64,000 nucleotides of DNA, from assembly GCF_004843725.1 (NCBI RefSeq), contig NZ_CP039451.1, forward strand, positions 928,501-992,500. The letters run 5' to 3'. The DNA is from Psychroserpens sp. NJDZ02. Lineage in GTDB: Bacteria > Bacteroidota > Bacteroidia > Flavobacteriales > Flavobacteriaceae. The position numbers were made by a program, and so were the translations under genes. Positions 61,937 to 64,000 of this stretch are shown here, in pieces (the stretch's first letter is position 1; every line of letters starts with the position of its first letter). The notes beneath the pieces were generated by a model that saw only the letters and a program-made list of their open reading frames with translations, was not told the DNA's origin and searched no databases.

Positions 61937-62374
61937 ATGAACAAAACAATGGATTTTACTATTGAAACTTGCGATAAAGAAAACATAAAAACAATCGTTG
62001 ACGGAATTAACGAATACAACCTAAGTCAAGTGCCTGCGCTTTCTGACATTTGGACCCGTTTAGAGTTTGTTGTAAAAGACAAAGATGGTCTAGAAATAGG
62101 AGGTGTTTTAGCAGGAATCGGGTATTGGAATGGACTTGAAATAAAGATTTTGTGGGTAAGAGAAGGGTATAGGAAAAAAGGAATCGGAACTCATATTTTA
62201 CAACATGTTGAAACAGTAGCAAAAGAAAAAGGTGCTACGACAGCTATACTAGACACGTTTGACTTTCAGGCCGAAAAATTTTATCTTAACAATGGATACA
62301 TTGCTATTGGCGAAATGAAAAATTTCCCAAAAGGACACAGACGCATTTACTTCTCAAAAGATTTAACAAAATAG
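61937..62374 (+). CDS. GNAT-family N-acetyltransferase
   Basis: Length is 145 residues (an internal ATG at codon 5 is an equal start). The acetyl-CoA loop is VREGYRKKGIGTHILQHVE (R/QxxGxG/A), preceded by IKILWV and followed by AILDTFDFQAEKFYLNNGYIAIGEMKNF. The acceptor substrate is unknown. Confidence 0.9.
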   Translation: MNKTMDFTIETCDKENIKTIVDGINEYNLSQVPALSDIWTRLEFVVKDKDGLEIGGVLAGIGYWNGLEIKILWVREGYRKKGIGTHILQHVETVAKEKGATTAILDTFDFQAEKFYLNNGYIAIGEMKNFPKGHRRIYFSKDLTK

Positions 62375-62382
62375 TTTTCTAA

Positions 62383-62413
62383 ATTATTATTTCGAGAACA
62401 ACCTTGTTCTTGA
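62383..62413. terminator. Hairpin after the acetyltransferase gene
   Basis: TTATTTCGAGAACAA and TTGTTCTTGAAATAA pair around CC. No T run follows, so termination is uncertain. Confidence 0.45.
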
Positions 62414-62633
62414 AATAACGACCCTACTAGAACGTTTAAAAATTAGACTTAAAACGGTACAATATTTATAAATCTCTCGCATTATAAACTAGGTAATTGC
62501 AATAAAATAAATTTGACTGTATTAACGATATTTTCAATCTAGAAGATTTTTAAATTGAAATTTATTTAGAAATAAAACGAATACCATTCAAACTAACATA
62601 AACAATGGTATATTACAATTATAAAATTATATT

Positions 62634-62858
62634 ATGAAAATAAATTTATTATCCTGTGACGCTCAAAGACCAGATAGGAGAGCTATATCCAAATGCATTG
62701 TTGAGATTTCTTTAAGTGTTAGCGATTCTTTAGCAAACGAACTTACAGATATCTTATTAGAAGGTGACGCAGTAGATATTGAACTAAATGATAAAAATTC
62801 TGGTTCAGCATTAAGAGCTTTACGAAAACTAGATATTGATTACGAAATTATAGACTAA
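62634..62858 (+). CDS. Small protein of unknown function
   Basis: Length is 74 residues, starting MKINLLSCDAQRPDRRAISK. The end EGDAVDIELNDKNSGSALRALRKLDIDYEIID resembles small ferredoxin-like (ACT-type) folds in rhythm, but this is weak. It stands alone between two longer gaps (259 and 185 bp) without evident signals. Confidence 0.55.
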   Translation: MKINLLSCDAQRPDRRAISKCIVEISLSVSDSLANELTDILLEGDAVDIELNDKNSGSALRALRKLDIDYEIID

Positions 62859-63043
62859 ACTAGTTTTACCGATTGTCGGCATACTCCATTTCCAACATAC
62901 CCTAGTGTTATTTCTACGTTAATGAAGTTTCTAATATTGGTCTTTATAGAAAATTCTACTAACTTCGTGTCACATTTAAATGAGACATAACTCAAAACAG
63001 TCTTCTTTAAAAGTTATATCAAAATTATAGATTATAAAAACAT

Positions 63044-63763
63044 ATGGAACACTTAAAAAACAAAAAAGCCATCATTACTGGTGGTGGTAGAGGTTTAGGG
63101 AAAGCAACTGCTATTGCTTTTGCTAAAGAAGGTATTGACGTTGCCATCACAGGTAGAAATGAAGCGGTATTAAAAGCAACGGTTGCAGAATTAAGAGTCT
63201 TTGGTGTTAACGCTATTTACTCCGTCTTTGATGTTAGTAATTACGAAGAAGTAAAACGTAGCATTAAAACAATAGTAGAGACTTTAGGTACAGTTGATAT
63301 TTTAGTAAACAATGCTGGTATTGCAGCTTTCGGAACTTTTAACGAGATGGAAGTTAGCCAATGGTCTCAAATTATCCAAACTAATGTTATGGGTATGTAT
63401 TATGTAACCAAAGAGGTTTTACCACATTTAATTAATAAAAACGAGGGTGATATTATTAACGTATCCTCTACTGCAGGATTATCTGGAAACGCAAGTACTT
63501 CGGCTTATTCAGCTTCAAAATTTGCTGTTATTGGTCTTTCTGAATCTTTAATGAAAGAGGTTAGAAAAAACAACATTAGAGTGTGTACCTTAACACCAAG
63601 TACTATAGCTTCTGATATGTCCATCGATTTAGGTATTGCAGATAAAGATTCTGAAGACAGTGTCTTACAACCTGAAGACTTCGCAGAGTTAGTTGTTGCT
63701 GGTTTAAAACTACCTAGAAGAGCTATGCTTAAAAGCGCAGCGTTGTGGTCTACAAACCCTTAA
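63044..63763 (+). CDS. FabG-like SDR oxidoreductase (3-ketoacyl-ACP reductase type)
   Basis: Length is 239 residues. IITGGGRGLGKATAIAF (nucleotide site), NNAGIAAFG, the Ser in NVSSTAG and YSASK form the classical SDR set. Members of this group reduce 3-oxoacyl or other ketone substrates with NADPH; which one is not decidable. Its last 4 nt overlap the end of the converging permease gene. Confidence 0.9.
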   Translation: MEHLKNKKAIITGGGRGLGKATAIAFAKEGIDVAITGRNEAVLKATVAELRVFGVNAIYSVFDVSNYEEVKRSIKTIVETLGTVDILVNNAGIAAFGTFNEMEVSQWSQIIQTNVMGMYYVTKEVLPHLINKNEGDIINVSSTAGLSGNASTSAYSASKFAVIGLSESLMKEVRKNNIRVCTLTPSTIASDMSIDLGIADKDSEDSVLQPEDFAELVVAGLKLPRRAMLKSAALWSTNP

Positions 63764-64000
63764 TTTTTAACATCTAAAGCGTCGCGTAACGCATTTCCAA
63801 TAAGCATAAAGGCCATTACTAAAAACATAATACATAAGCCTGGTAAAACCGCTAAATAAGGTTTTCCTAGGATTATGTAGTTGTAATGGTCTTTTATCAT
63901 AGCGCCCCAACTAGCCATAGGTGGTTGCGCTCCAATTCCTAAAAAACTAAGTCCAGACTCTATTAATATCGCTGCTGCAAAATTTGCTGCACAAATAACA
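63760..64000 (-). CDS. DppC/OppC-type ABC transporter permease (C-terminal part only)
   Basis: The gene runs off the right edge; the last 80 codons are visible. AANFAAAILIESGLSFLGIG followed by AQPPMASWGAMI is the signature of the inner-membrane permease of peptide/nickel-type ABC importers, and LPGLCIMFLVMAFMLIGNALRDALDVKN is its usual end. The convergent stop overlaps the FabG-like gene by 4 nt. Confidence 0.88.
   Translation of the reverse strand, partial: VICAANFAAAILIESGLSFLGIGAQPPMASWGAMIKDHYNYIILGKPYLAVLPGLCIMFLVMAFMLIGNALRDALDVKN

Overview
The window is AT-rich DNA from a bacterium of the Bacteroidota, most likely a marine Flavobacteriaceae. The evidence is a 287-residue primary sigma factor, an mraZ-to-ftsZ cluster with a long FtsZ tail and an expanded MraY, several TAnnTTTG-type -7 promoter elements, and many short secreted proteins ending their signal peptides in SQ or FGQ. 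No species call is possible from sequence alone.

Layout. (1) 1-2925, minus strand: a compact three-gene lipid operon, namely an HMG-CoA reductase fused to an APH/choline-kinase-like domain, a CarS-like (CDP-archaeol synthase family) membrane protein, and the start of a CDP-alcohol phosphatidyltransferase. (2) 3042-9420: a regulator, rpoD, a BLUF photosensor, rpe, a CBS-pair protein with an apparent 1-nt frameshift at its start, an M90/MtfA peptidase and glpD. (3) 9540-10470: a terminator, a 97-bp tandem repeat, tRNA-Arg(TCG) and a GatB/YqeY protein. (4) 10659-26300, minus strand: the complete division and wall cluster mraZ-rsmH-ftsL-ftsI-murE-mraY-murD-ftsW-murG-murC-ftsQ-ftsA-ftsZ, with a tandem MraZ-type operator in front. 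(5) 26584-28098: an alpha/beta hydrolase and engB.

(6) 28189-60633 is the striking part. It is an integron-like cassette array of about 16 cassettes, all genes on the plus strand, with no integrase in the window (a CALIN-type arrangement). Every cassette whose two ends survive starts with GTT plus a cassette-specific 4-10 nt, and that string returns inverted (ending AAC) after its gene. This is the core/inverse-core relation of integron attC sites. Between cassettes lie attC-like palindromes of two sizes, about 137 bp and about 195 bp. Cargo is mostly secreted or lipoprotein genes of unknown function, plus an erythromycin-esterase-like protein, a PIN-domain protein, two CrtC/AttH-like proteins, a Crp/Fnr regulator and a 1223-residue ankyrin protein. 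Two cassettes have no evident gene.

The attC-like sites are themselves the targets of three kinds of mobile element. Six group II introns (one with a reverse transcriptase, five ORF-less) all sit at the same bottom-strand TTGT/T position. Two near-identical IS110-family elements sit at the same point beside the right core. One complete and four decayed IS1182-family elements sit just inside the left core. Removing the insertions restores several sites to exactly 136-137 bp, which fixes the element boundaries. Two of the decayed IS1182 copies are fused to IS3 remnants with the same junction.

(7) 60800-64000: ordinary chromosomal genes resume (two SDR oxidoreductases, a GNAT acetyltransferase, a small unknown protein, and the end of a DppC/OppC-type permease).
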